Positions 1 to 5,013 of a stretch of DNA of 5,101 nt are shown piece after piece; the first letter of the stretch is position 1, and every line of letters starts with the position of its first letter. The stretch comes from Candidatus Dormiibacterota bacterium (GTDB taxonomy: Bacteria > Chloroflexota > Dormibacteria > UBA8260), in assembly GCA_955652545.1 (NCBI GenBank), contig CATPCA010000151.1, positions 1 through 5,101 on the forward strand. The letters are read 5' to 3'. The notes beneath the pieces are model-generated. The model had not been told where the DNA came from. It searched no databases and saw only the letters and a program-made list of their open reading frames with translations. A program made the position numbers and the translations under genes.

Positions 1-128
1 AGCTCGTTCGGATCGGACACGCTGTTGAAGTCGTCGATCAGTTCCAGGGCCACAGTGCGGGCCTCCCCCACCCCCACGCTGCGGGCGAAAGTCACACCTC
101 GCGATCCCACGTCGTCCTGAAGCTCCAT
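1..128 (-). CDS. Unrecognised protein, N-terminal 42 residues, cut by left edge
   Basis: The frame is open from an ATG at 128 down to the window edge and gives 42 residues without a stop. The visible part ends in ALELIDDFNSVSDPNE, which looks like ordinary globular protein sequence. I recognise no family and propose no function. About 80% of third codon positions are G or C by hand count, but the opposite strand is also open here (to a stop at 118-120) with similar bias, so composition alone does not decide. I prefer the minus strand because its residue mix is natural, while the plus-strand product is almost all Ser, Thr, Pro and Arg. A TACCAT hexamer also lies 11 bases before the ATG. There is no SD at a normal distance; a GGAG sits too far upstream. 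A GTG 11 codons in could be an alternative start. The gene is divergent from the acetyltransferase at 234. Confidence 0.4.
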   Translation of the reverse strand, partial: MELQDDVGSRGVTFARSVGVGEARTVALELIDDFNSVSDPNE

Positions 129-139
129 GGGCGTCGGCG

Positions 140-145
140 ATGGTA
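140..145 (-). promoter_or_regulatory. Possible -10 element for the left-edge gene
   Basis: Read on the minus strand this is TACCAT, matching the TANNNT form of actinobacterial -10 boxes and identical to the hexamer before the tRNA gene. It lies 11 bases before the ATG at 128, so a transcript would carry only about 5 untranslated bases. No convincing -35 is visible. Confidence 0.3.
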
Positions 146-183
146 ACGATTCTCCAGAGCGGGCGCGATAGGTGAACAATCGC

Positions 184-214
184 CACCGGCTCCTCCGCTT
201 CGGCTCACCGGCTC
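184..214. repeat. Direct repeat CACCGGCTC x2 upstream of the ElaA-type gene
   Basis: Two identical 9-base copies lie at 184-192 and 206-214. They are 22 bases apart start to start, close to two helical turns. The second copy ends 7 bases before the -10 hexamer at 222, where a -35 box would be expected but none is recognisable. The arrangement could bind a regulator. In GC-rich DNA it could also be chance. Confidence 0.35.
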
Positions 215-221
215 GGGCGGG

Positions 222-227
222 CATAGT
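222..227 (+). promoter_or_regulatory. -10 element CATAGT, leaderless start of the ElaA-type gene
   Basis: CATAGT ends exactly 6 bases before the GTG at 234, which would place the transcription start at or next to the first base of the start codon. The same 6-base gap is seen before the lactonase-like gene at 3851. There is no good -35 box. Confidence 0.5.
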
Positions 228-233
228 GCGGAG

Positions 234-674
234 GTGGCGAACGCGCCGGCGGTCCATTCCGCCCACTTCGACGAGCTGTCAGCGCGGACGTTCCACGACA
301 TCGTCCGGCTTCGCCTCGACACGTTCATCGTCGAGCAGGACTGCCCCTACCACGAGCTCGACGGCCGCGACATCCTCCCGGAGACGGTGCATGTCTGGGT
401 GGAGGCCGGCGGCGAGGTCGTCTCCTACCTGCGCATGTACCCCGACGACGTCCTGGTGACGTGGATCGGCCGGGTCGTCACCGCGCCGTCCCACCGCAAC
501 CGCGGCCTCGGGGCCCAACTCATGAACGCCGCCCTGGCGATGGCGTCGCGGCCGGTGCGGATCTCGGCGCAGGCACGGCTCGAGGCCTGGTACGCGGCGT
601 TCGGGTTCGTGCGCTGCGGCAACGACTTCATGGAGGACGGCATCCCCCACACGCCGATGCGGCTGGACGGCTGA
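234..674 (+). CDS. ElaA-type GNAT acetyltransferase
   Basis: This 146-residue protein is predicted to be a cytoplasmic acetyl-CoA-dependent N-acetyltransferase. Its length and order of motifs match the ElaA family. RLRLDTFIVEQDCPY (25-39) is the family's LRxxVFVVEQ-type signature, followed by ELDGRD (41-46). IGRVVTAPSHRNRGLG (78-93) is GNAT motif A, whose RxxRGLG loop binds the acetyl-CoA pyrophosphate. AQARLEAWYAAFGFV (112-126) is motif B, and DFMEDGIPHTPM (131-142) is the typical ElaA C-terminus. All expected motifs are present. The physiological substrate of ElaA proteins is not well established. The GTG at 234 is the first possible start in an open frame without upstream ATG, GTG or TTG, and it sits 6 bases after a -10 hexamer. 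A GGAG touches the start codon and is too close to act as an SD. The gene looks monocistronic, with a strong hairpin after the stop. Confidence 0.93.
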   Translation: MANAPAVHSAHFDELSARTFHDIVRLRLDTFIVEQDCPYHELDGRDILPETVHVWVEAGGEVVSYLRMYPDDVLVTWIGRVVTAPSHRNRGLGAQLMNAALAMASRPVRISAQARLEAWYAAFGFVRCGNDFMEDGIPHTPMRLDG

Positions 675-705
675 GGGCGACGATCGCGGCGCGGCCGGCG
701 GGTAA

Positions 706-746
706 GGGCGGCGAGCCGGCGTTGGGAGCCACCGGCGTCGCCGCCC
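706..746 (+). terminator. GC-rich hairpin after the ElaA-type gene, terminator-like
   Basis: Bases 706-719 pair with 732-746 in a 14-bp stem with one bulged G (737) and a 12-base loop. It begins 32 bases after the stop at 674. There is no T-run; a run of C follows. Hairpins lacking a U-tail are common after genes in high-GC actinobacteria, but whether they terminate transcription is debated. Confidence 0.5.
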
Positions 747-758
747 CCCCAATTGGGG
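747..758. repeat. Perfect 12-base palindrome CCCCAATTGGGG
   Basis: This self-complementary 12-mer directly follows the larger hairpin, and its AATT core stands out in very GC-rich surroundings. It could form a 4-bp stem with an AATT loop, or act as a dimer-binding site. It is about 97 bases before the second acetyltransferase, far for a simple operator. Confidence 0.4.
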
Positions 759-765
759 AGCCCGA

Positions 766-792
766 GGGGTCGACAGCGAGTGCTGTCGCCCT
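766..792 (+). terminator. Second hairpin in the 675-854 gap
   Basis: CGACAGC (771-777) pairs perfectly with GCTGTCG (782-788) around a GAGT loop. Beyond a bulged T at 770, bases 766-769 can extend the stem with 789-792 (three G-C pairs and one G-T). No T-run follows. It could help end transcription from the upstream gene or act in the leader of the downstream one; the sequence does not decide. Confidence 0.4.
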
Positions 793-854
793 GAGATACC
801 GCCGGGGTTACACGGCCGCGGCGCTCAGCGTTCTGGCAAGCTCCGCGGTCGCTG

Positions 855-1328
855 ATGAGCACCAACTCCGTTTGTCGCGCATCGCCTGCCGACGTCGAGA
901 GCGTGGCCGGGCTGTTCGCGCTGTACCGCGTGTTCTACGGCCAGAGCCACGACGTCGCCGCCGCCGCCTCGTTCCTGCGGGCGCGCCTCGAGCGCGGAGA
1001 ATCGATCCTGTACATCGCGCAGGCGGAGGATGGAACTGTGGTCGGTTTCGTGCAGGTCTATCCGACCTTCGCCTCGGTGGAGCTTGGCGCCGCCTGGCGC
1101 CTGAACGACCTCTATGTCGCCGAGTCAGCGCGAGGTCACGGCGTGGCCAGCCTCCTGATGCACGCCGTGCGCGACGGCGCGAGCGACGCCGGCGCCGTGT
1201 GGATCGACCTGGAGACCGCACGGGACAACGTCAGCGCACAGCGCCTGTACGAGCGCGAGGGCTACGCGCGTGACGACGAATTCCTCCACTACGTCAAGTC
1301 GCTGGCTCCGCCGCCCGTGCGCGACTAG
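855..1328 (+). CDS. GNAT family N-acetyltransferase (RimI-like fold)
   Basis: This 157-residue protein is a single GNAT domain. Strand-rich motifs at 51-69 (LYIAQAEDGTVVGFVQVYP) lead into LNDLYVAESARGHGVASLL (83-101). That segment is motif A, with the ARGHGVA pyrophosphate loop that binds acetyl-CoA. DLETARDNVSAQRLYEREGY (118-137) is motif B, with the N-x-x-A-x-x-L-Y-x-x-x-G-Y pattern and the tyrosine that often serves as general acid. The C-terminus DEFLHYVK (141-148) is typical of small-molecule or amino-acid acetyltransferases. The acceptor cannot be told from sequence. It is not a close paralogue of the acetyltransferase at 234. The ATG at 855 has no SD, and I see only a weak CAAGCT 12 bases upstream, so start and promoter are less certain than for neighbouring genes. 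The gene converges on leuS, and their stop codons overlap. Confidence 0.9.
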   Translation: MSTNSVCRASPADVESVAGLFALYRVFYGQSHDVAAAASFLRARLERGESILYIAQAEDGTVVGFVQVYPTFASVELGAAWRLNDLYVAESARGHGVASLLMHAVRDGASDAGAVWIDLETARDNVSAQRLYEREGYARDDEFLHYVKSLAPPPVRD

Positions 1329-3766
1329 ACGACGAGGTTGACCACCCGGTCGATGACGGCCACCACCTTGCGCGGCTCCGCCTCGCCGAGCAGCTCCACG
1401 ATGCGAGGCAGCTCCAGCGCCCGCTGACGAAGGTCCTCCTCGCCGGTGCCGGCGGGAACCGTCATCGTCGCGCGCAACTTCCCGTTGACCTGCACCGCGA
1501 CCTCCACCTCCACCCTCGCGGCCAGGTGGGGATCGTGCTCTGGCCAGCCACCGGGGGCGTGCACAGAGCTGTCGTGCCCGGTGCGCTGCCACAGCTCCTC
1601 GGTGATGTGCGGCGCGAACGGCGCCAGACAGAGCAGCAGCGTCTCCGCGTCGACGAGGCGACCACGTCCCGCCGCGGACTCGTGATCCAGCTCGCGCGCG
1701 AACTCCATCAGCTGGGCGATCGCGGTGTTGTAATGCAGCTCGGCGATGTCCGCGTCGACGCCGCCGATGAGGCGGTGGCGGCGCCGTTCGCGCGCCTCGT
1801 CGTCGGTATCGGCCACCGTGGCTCTCTGGGTGCCGCGCCAGACGCGCTGCAGGAGGCGGGTGATCCCGACGATGCCCTCGTCGCGGAAGTCGCCGCCGGC
1901 CGTGTACGGCCCCAGGAACATCAGGTAGAGGCGGAAGGTGTCAGCGCCGTACTTCTCGATGTACTCGTCGGGATTGACCACGTTGCCGCGGCTCTTTGAC
2001 ATCTTGGCGCCGTCTTTGACGATCATCCCGTGAGCGCGGAACTTGGCAAACGGCTCCGGGTCGTTGACCAGCCCCATCTCGTGCAGGCCACGCATCACGA
2101 AGCGCGAGTAGAGCAGGTGGCGCACCGCGTGCTCGTTGCCGCCGATGTACATGTCCACCGGCAGCCAGCGGTTGGTGCGCTCGCGATCGAAGGCCACGTC
2201 GTCGAAATCCGTCGAGGGGTAGCGCAGGAAATACCAGCTGGAATCGAGGAAGGTATCGCTGACATCGGTCTCGCGCCGCGCCGGACCGCCGCACTTCGGG
2301 CAGGTGACGTTCACCCACTCCTCGACCGTTGCCAGCGGCGAAACCCCCGTTCCGGTGGGACGGAAATCGTCCAGCTCGGGCAGCAGGACCGGCAGGTCCT
2401 CGTCGGGGACCGCCACCTGGCCATCCCTGGGGCAGTGGATGATGGGGATCGGCGGACCCCAGTACCGCTGCCGAGAGATCAGCCAGTCGCGCAGCCGGTA
2501 GGTGATCGTCGCCTCACCGCGGTGGGTGTTCTCCAGCATCTCGACGATCCGCTTGCGGGCCTGGTCCGACGGCATGCCGTCCAGCTCGCCGCTGTTGACC
2601 ATCGTGCCCTCGCCAGGGTATGCGGCCGCCTCAGGGTCGCCACCGGTGATGACCTCGACGATCGGCAGCCCGTGCGCCGTCGCGAATGCGTGGTCACGCT
2701 CGTCGTGCCCGGGCACCGCCATGATCGCCCCGGTGCCGTAGTCGTACAGGACGTAGGGCGCCGACCACACCGGCAGGCGCGCGCCGGTCAGCGGATGGAT
2801 CGCGGTCGATCCCAGGTCGATCCCGACTGAGAAGTCGGGCTCCGCCTCGGGGCCGGGAAGCCGGTTGCGCCACGCGTTCAGCTCGCCGCGCCGCTCCGCG
2901 GGCACGAACTCCTCGAGCTGTGGGTGGTCGGCGGCGATGACCACGAAGGTCGCGCCCAACAGGGTGTCGGGCCGGGTGGTGAACACGGCGACATCGGGAC
3001 GCTCGCAGCCCTCGAGGTCGAACACGATGCGCGCGCCCTCGCGCCGCCCGATCCAGTTCCGCTGCATCAGCTTGGTCGACTCCGACCAGTCCAGCGTGTC
3101 CAGGGCGTCAAGCAGCTCCTGCGCGTACTTGGTGATCTTCAACCACCACTGGCGCAGCCAGCGGGTCTCGACGACGGAGTCGCAGCGCTCGCAGCGCCCG
3201 TGCTCCACCTGTTCGTTGGCCAGCACGGTGAGGCACGACGGGCACCACAGCACCGCGCCGTCGCGCCATTCGACGAGCCCAGCTTCAAAGAAACGCAGGA
3301 ACAGCCACTGCGTCCAGCGGTAGTAGTTGGGGTCGGCGGTGTTCACCTGGTGGTCCCAGTCGAACATCGCCCCGATCATCTTGAGCTGGCCGTCCCGGAA
3401 GTTGCTGACCGCGCGCTTCATCACCACCGCCGGGTGCTCGCCGATCTTGAGCGCGTAGTTCTCGCTGTGGATGCCGAAGGCGTCGAATCCCATCGGCTCG
3501 AAGACGTCGTCGCCGTGAAGCCGCCGCCACCGACCGTAGATGTCGACGCCGCTGTAGGGCAGCATGTGGCCGACGTGCAGCCCTTCCGCCGACGGGTAGG
3601 GGAACATCGCCAGGTTGTAGAAGGGGCGCTGCGGCGAGTCGAGGTTGGTGCGGTAGTCGCCGCGTTCCTGCCAGATCCGCCGCCACTTCGCCTCCACTCG
3701 GCCGGCGTCGTAGGCGTCGAGCAGCCCGGGCGAGGCGTCGGCGGGTGCGGAGGTGGTGTCAGTCAT
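1325..3766 (-). CDS. leuS: Leucyl-tRNA synthetase
   Basis: This 813-residue class I synthetase charges tRNA-Leu with leucine in the cytoplasm. The HIGH motif is HVGH (64-67) within PYPSAEGLHVGHMLPY, and KMSKS is at 588-592. A zinc-knuckle-like module has Cys175/178 and Cys192/195. The CP1 editing domain carries TTRPDT (263-268) and GHDERDHAFA (353-362); Asp358 matches the editing aspartate that contacts the misacylated substrate's amino group. A second Cys pair (445 alone, 489/492) lies before DVSDTFLDSSWYF (501-513). The anticodon-binding and C-terminal domains follow. The roughly 50-residue leucine-specific domain found before KMSKS in E. coli is absent, giving a compact enzyme like that of B. 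subtilis. GFDAFGIHSENYALK (93-107) replaces the usual DAFGLPAE. I chose the ATG at 3766 because YDAGRVEAKWRRIW follows at the usual distance; in-frame sequence further upstream is antisense to the next gene. Confidence 0.97.
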   Translation of the reverse strand: MTDTTSAPADASPGLLDAYDAGRVEAKWRRIWQERGDYRTNLDSPQRPFYNLAMFPYPSAEGLHVGHMLPYSGVDIYGRWRRLHGDDVFEPMGFDAFGIHSENYALKIGEHPAVVMKRAVSNFRDGQLKMIGAMFDWDHQVNTADPNYYRWTQWLFLRFFEAGLVEWRDGAVLWCPSCLTVLANEQVEHGRCERCDSVVETRWLRQWWLKITKYAQELLDALDTLDWSESTKLMQRNWIGRREGARIVFDLEGCERPDVAVFTTRPDTLLGATFVVIAADHPQLEEFVPAERRGELNAWRNRLPGPEAEPDFSVGIDLGSTAIHPLTGARLPVWSAPYVLYDYGTGAIMAVPGHDERDHAFATAHGLPIVEVITGGDPEAAAYPGEGTMVNSGELDGMPSDQARKRIVEMLENTHRGEATITYRLRDWLISRQRYWGPPIPIIHCPRDGQVAVPDEDLPVLLPELDDFRPTGTGVSPLATVEEWVNVTCPKCGGPARRETDVSDTFLDSSWYFLRYPSTDFDDVAFDRERTNRWLPVDMYIGGNEHAVRHLLYSRFVMRGLHEMGLVNDPEPFAKFRAHGMIVKDGAKMSKSRGNVVNPDEYIEKYGADTFRLYLMFLGPYTAGGDFRDEGIVGITRLLQRVWRGTQRATVADTDDEARERRRHRLIGGVDADIAELHYNTAIAQLMEFARELDHESAAGRGRLVDAETLLLCLAPFAPHITEELWQRTGHDSSVHAPGGWPEHDPHLAARVEVEVAVQVNGKLRATMTVPAGTGEEDLRQRALELPRIVELLGEAEPRKVVAVIDRVVNLVV

Positions 3767-3776
3767 GGGACTGGCA

Positions 3777-3782
3777 AGGGTA
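3777..3782 (-). promoter_or_regulatory. Possible -10 element for leuS
   Basis: The minus strand reads TACCCT, a TANNNT match, ending 10 bases before the leuS ATG. Transcription would begin about 3-5 bases before the ATG, leaving no room for an SD or a T-box-type leader. There is no clear -35. Confidence 0.4.
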
Positions 3783-3838
3783 CCGGAGCCCCCCGGCTGG
3801 CAGGCTGGTGGTGAGACCGGGGCGGCGTCCGGCGACGC

Positions 3839-3844
3839 TACAGT
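3839..3844 (+). promoter_or_regulatory. -10 element TACAGT, leaderless start of the SMP-30-like gene
   Basis: TACAGT matches TANNNT and ends exactly 6 bases before the GTG at 3851, the spacing expected for a transcript starting on the start codon. No SD lies in the gap. It is back to back with the leuS element, about 57 bases away, so the 84-base gap works as a divergent promoter region. Confidence 0.55.
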
Positions 3845-3850
3845 GCGCCG

Positions 3851-4753
3851 GTGTCCGACCACGAGTTGACCGTGCTGCTGGAGGGCGGCGCGTTCTTCGA
3901 GGGCCCGCGTTGGCGGGACGGCCGCTGGTGGGTGTCCGACATGTACCGCCACGCCGTGTTCGCCATCACACCCGAGGGCGACGAGGAGCGCGTTCTCGAC
4001 GTCGAGGGGCAGCCCTCGGGGCTCGGGTGGTTGCCCGACGGCGACATGCTGGTCGTCTCGATGCGTGACCACCGGCTGCTCAGGCATCACGGCGACGGCA
4101 CCGTCACCGAGCATGCCGATCTCTCCGATGTCTGCACCGGCGTCCTCAATGACCTCATCGTCGACGCGCACGGCCGGGCCTGGGTGGGCGACTTCGGCTT
4201 CGACCTCATGGCCTTCGACGACCCGGTGAGCGCGTCACTGAAGCGGGTCGACCCGGACGGCACTGTGACCGTGGCAGCAGAGGGGCTCATCTTCCCCAAC
4301 GGCGCCGTGGTCACCGACGATGGCGGCACCCTGATCGTCGGCGAGACCCTCGGGAACCGCTACACCGCTTTCACCATCGACGACGGCGGCACGCTGCGCG
4401 ACCGCCGCGTCTGGGCGCAGCTCGGCCCCGAGGTCACTCTCGGGCCGGCGATCGACACCATGGAACAACTGCGTGTCGCACCTGACGGGTGCGCGCTCGA
4501 CGCCGAGCAGCACATCTGGGCCGCTGACGGGATCGGCGGCCGCTGCATCCGCGTTGCGCGTGGCGGCGACATCGTCGACGAGGTCCGCGCGCCGGAGGGG
4601 CTCGGCATCTTCGCCTGCATGCTCGGCGGCGATGACGGTCGAACGCTGCTGCTCTGCGCCGCGCCCGACTATTTCGAGGCCAACCGGCGCGACAGCCGCG
4701 AGGCAGTCCTGCTCACCACGCGCGTCGATGTGCCCCATGCGGGCCTGCCCTGA
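3851..4753 (+). CDS. SMP-30/gluconolactonase/LRE-family protein
   Basis: This 300-residue protein has no signal peptide and should be a cytoplasmic six-bladed beta-propeller. Members hydrolyse sugar lactones such as gluconolactone, or other lactones and esters, using one divalent metal ion. The expected ligands align: Glu17 in FFEGPRW (15-21), Asn150 in FPNGAVV (148-154) and Asp212 in APDGCALDAEQHIWAA (210-225). Asn100 in VLNDLIVD (98-105) fits the substrate-contacting asparagine of the family. Blade repeats of the type DxxGxxWVxD recur, for example DAHGRAWVGDF (105-115). Length is normal for the family and all key residues are kept, so it is probably active, but the substrate cannot be assigned. 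The GTG at 3851 lies 6 bases after a -10 hexamer, and no other start precedes Glu17. It is divergent from leuS and has no functional link with it or with the tRNA downstream. Confidence 0.9.
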   Translation: MSDHELTVLLEGGAFFEGPRWRDGRWWVSDMYRHAVFAITPEGDEERVLDVEGQPSGLGWLPDGDMLVVSMRDHRLLRHHGDGTVTEHADLSDVCTGVLNDLIVDAHGRAWVGDFGFDLMAFDDPVSASLKRVDPDGTVTVAAEGLIFPNGAVVTDDGGTLIVGETLGNRYTAFTIDDGGTLRDRRVWAQLGPEVTLGPAIDTMEQLRVAPDGCALDAEQHIWAADGIGGRCIRVARGGDIVDEVRAPEGLGIFACMLGGDDGRTLLLCAAPDYFEANRRDSREAVLLTTRVDVPHAGLP

Positions 4754-4769
4754 GCGAGCCGGCCCGGGA

Positions 4770-4794
4770 GGCCCGCGTACCATAGGGGCCCGCG
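4770..4794 (+). promoter_or_regulatory. tRNA-Thr promoter with GC-rich discriminator
   Basis: TACCAT (4778-4783) is a TANNNT -10 hexamer placed 10 bases before the mature tRNA, which leaves a short 5' leader for RNase P. The bases after it (AGGGGCCCGC) are almost pure G/C, as in stable-RNA promoters under stringent control. The octamer GGCCCGCG occurs on both sides of the hexamer (4770-4777 and 4787-4794). No convincing -35 is seen. Confidence 0.4.
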
Positions 4795-4865
4795 CCGACG
4801 TAGCTCAGTGGTAGAGCAACCGCCTCGTAAGCGGTAGGTCGTCAGTTCAATCCTGACCGTCGGCT
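4794..4865 (+). tRNA. tRNA-Thr, anticodon CGT
   Basis: The full cloverleaf folds without mismatches. The acceptor stem is GCCGACG (4794-4800) with CGTCGGC (4858-4864), followed by discriminator T4865. The D stem is GCTC/GAGC (4803-4806, 4814-4817) with GG in the loop. The anticodon stem ACCGC/GCGGT (4819-4823, 4831-4835) closes the loop CTCGTAA, giving anticodon CGT at 4826-4828, which reads threonine codon ACG. The T arm GTCAG/CTGAC (4841-4845, 4853-4857) holds TTCAATC. The pairs G1-C72 and C2-G71 with G35 and U36 agree with known threonine identity elements. CCA is not encoded, since CCG follows the discriminator. Confidence 0.96.
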
Positions 4866-4906
4866 CCGTCGCTCATTTTGAATACGAATACAGCGACTTT
4901 CACCCC

Positions 4907-4935
4907 TGTACAAGCCGGTTTCTGCTGCCTACAAT
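4907..4935 (+). promoter_or_regulatory. Near-consensus promoter TGTACA-N17-TACAAT
   Basis: TGTACA (4907-4912) matches four of six bases of TTGACA. A 17-base spacer separates it from TACAAT (4930-4935), which matches five of six of TATAAT. Transcription would start near 4941-4943, about 70 bases before the ATG at 5014. It is the only promoter in the window with a recognisable -35. The 7-base inverted repeat at 4892-4898 and 4946-4952 brackets it and could be an operator. Confidence 0.5.
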
Positions 4936-4997
4936 CGGAGGTGGCAGTCGCTTCATAGCAGCGAGTCCAGTGGACGATTCGCTCAGATAGATTTGGC

Positions 4998-5002
4998 GGA
5001 GG
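4998..5002 (+). promoter_or_regulatory. Shine-Dalgarno GGAGG for the right-edge gene
   Basis: GGAGG ends 11 bases before the ATG at 5014, slightly longer than ideal. It supports that start over a TTG in the same frame at 4993, which the SD would follow rather than precede. No other gene in the window has an SD at a workable distance. Confidence 0.5.
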
Positions 5003-5013
5003 TTGCAGGGCTG

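Larger units (their letters stand above)
4866..5013. other. Lower-GC, repeat-rich region after the tRNA gene
   Basis: By hand count bases 4866-4995 are about 52% GC, clearly below the flanking genes. The stretch holds a tandem GAATACGAATAC (4880-4891), five copies of TCGCT in both orientations (plus at 4869, 4948 and 4979; minus at 4892 and 4960), and a perfect 7-base inverted repeat AGCGACT/AGTCGCT (4892-4898 and 4946-4952) that brackets the promoter below. No gene of normal size lies here. Position and composition fit the attachment and regulatory segment at the edge of an element inserted at a tRNA gene, but the second boundary is not in the window. Confidence 0.4.

Noticed and set aside
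172..459. GTG-started 95-residue frame upstream of and overlapping the ElaA-type gene
   Set aside because: Its product is Ser/Thr/Arg-rich, runs out of frame through the conserved ElaA N-terminus, and has no promoter or SD of its own.
461..1273. 270-residue plus-strand frame spanning both acetyltransferases
   Set aside because: It is Arg-rich low-complexity protein that overlaps two well-supported GNAT genes in another frame and crosses a hairpin-rich gap.
3795..3808. Direct repeat GGCTGG x2 in the leuS/SMP-30-like divergent promoter
   Set aside because: It is only 6 bases long and of low complexity in GC-rich DNA. It is too weak to call an operator.
2030..3814. Long plus-strand reading frames opposite leuS (266 and 296 residues)
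   Set aside because: They are shadows caused by the GC bias of leuS codons. Their products are Arg/Pro/Val/His-rich without recognisable motifs, and leuS is unmistakable on the other strand.
3767..4171. N-terminal extension of leuS to 948 residues
   Set aside because: The extra 135 residues are antisense to the SMP-30-like gene and show no synthetase similarity. The ATG at 3766 has a -10 hexamer just upstream and precedes the conserved LeuS start.
4761..4777. Hairpin after the SMP-30-like gene as a terminator
   Set aside because: Only a 4-bp GGCC/GGCC stem forms, without a T-run, and it runs into the tRNA promoter. Support is insufficient.
4235..4783. 182-residue minus-strand frame opposite the SMP-30-like gene
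   Set aside because: It is an antisense shadow without motifs, while the plus strand keeps the family's metal ligands and propeller repeats.
229..4945. Shared 10-mer CGGAGGTGGC at 229-238 and 4936-4945, both just after a -10 hexamer
   Set aside because: Closely similar strings occur elsewhere in the window (near 3748 and 4997), and purine-rich CGGAGGT is common in such DNA. I treat the match as coincidence.
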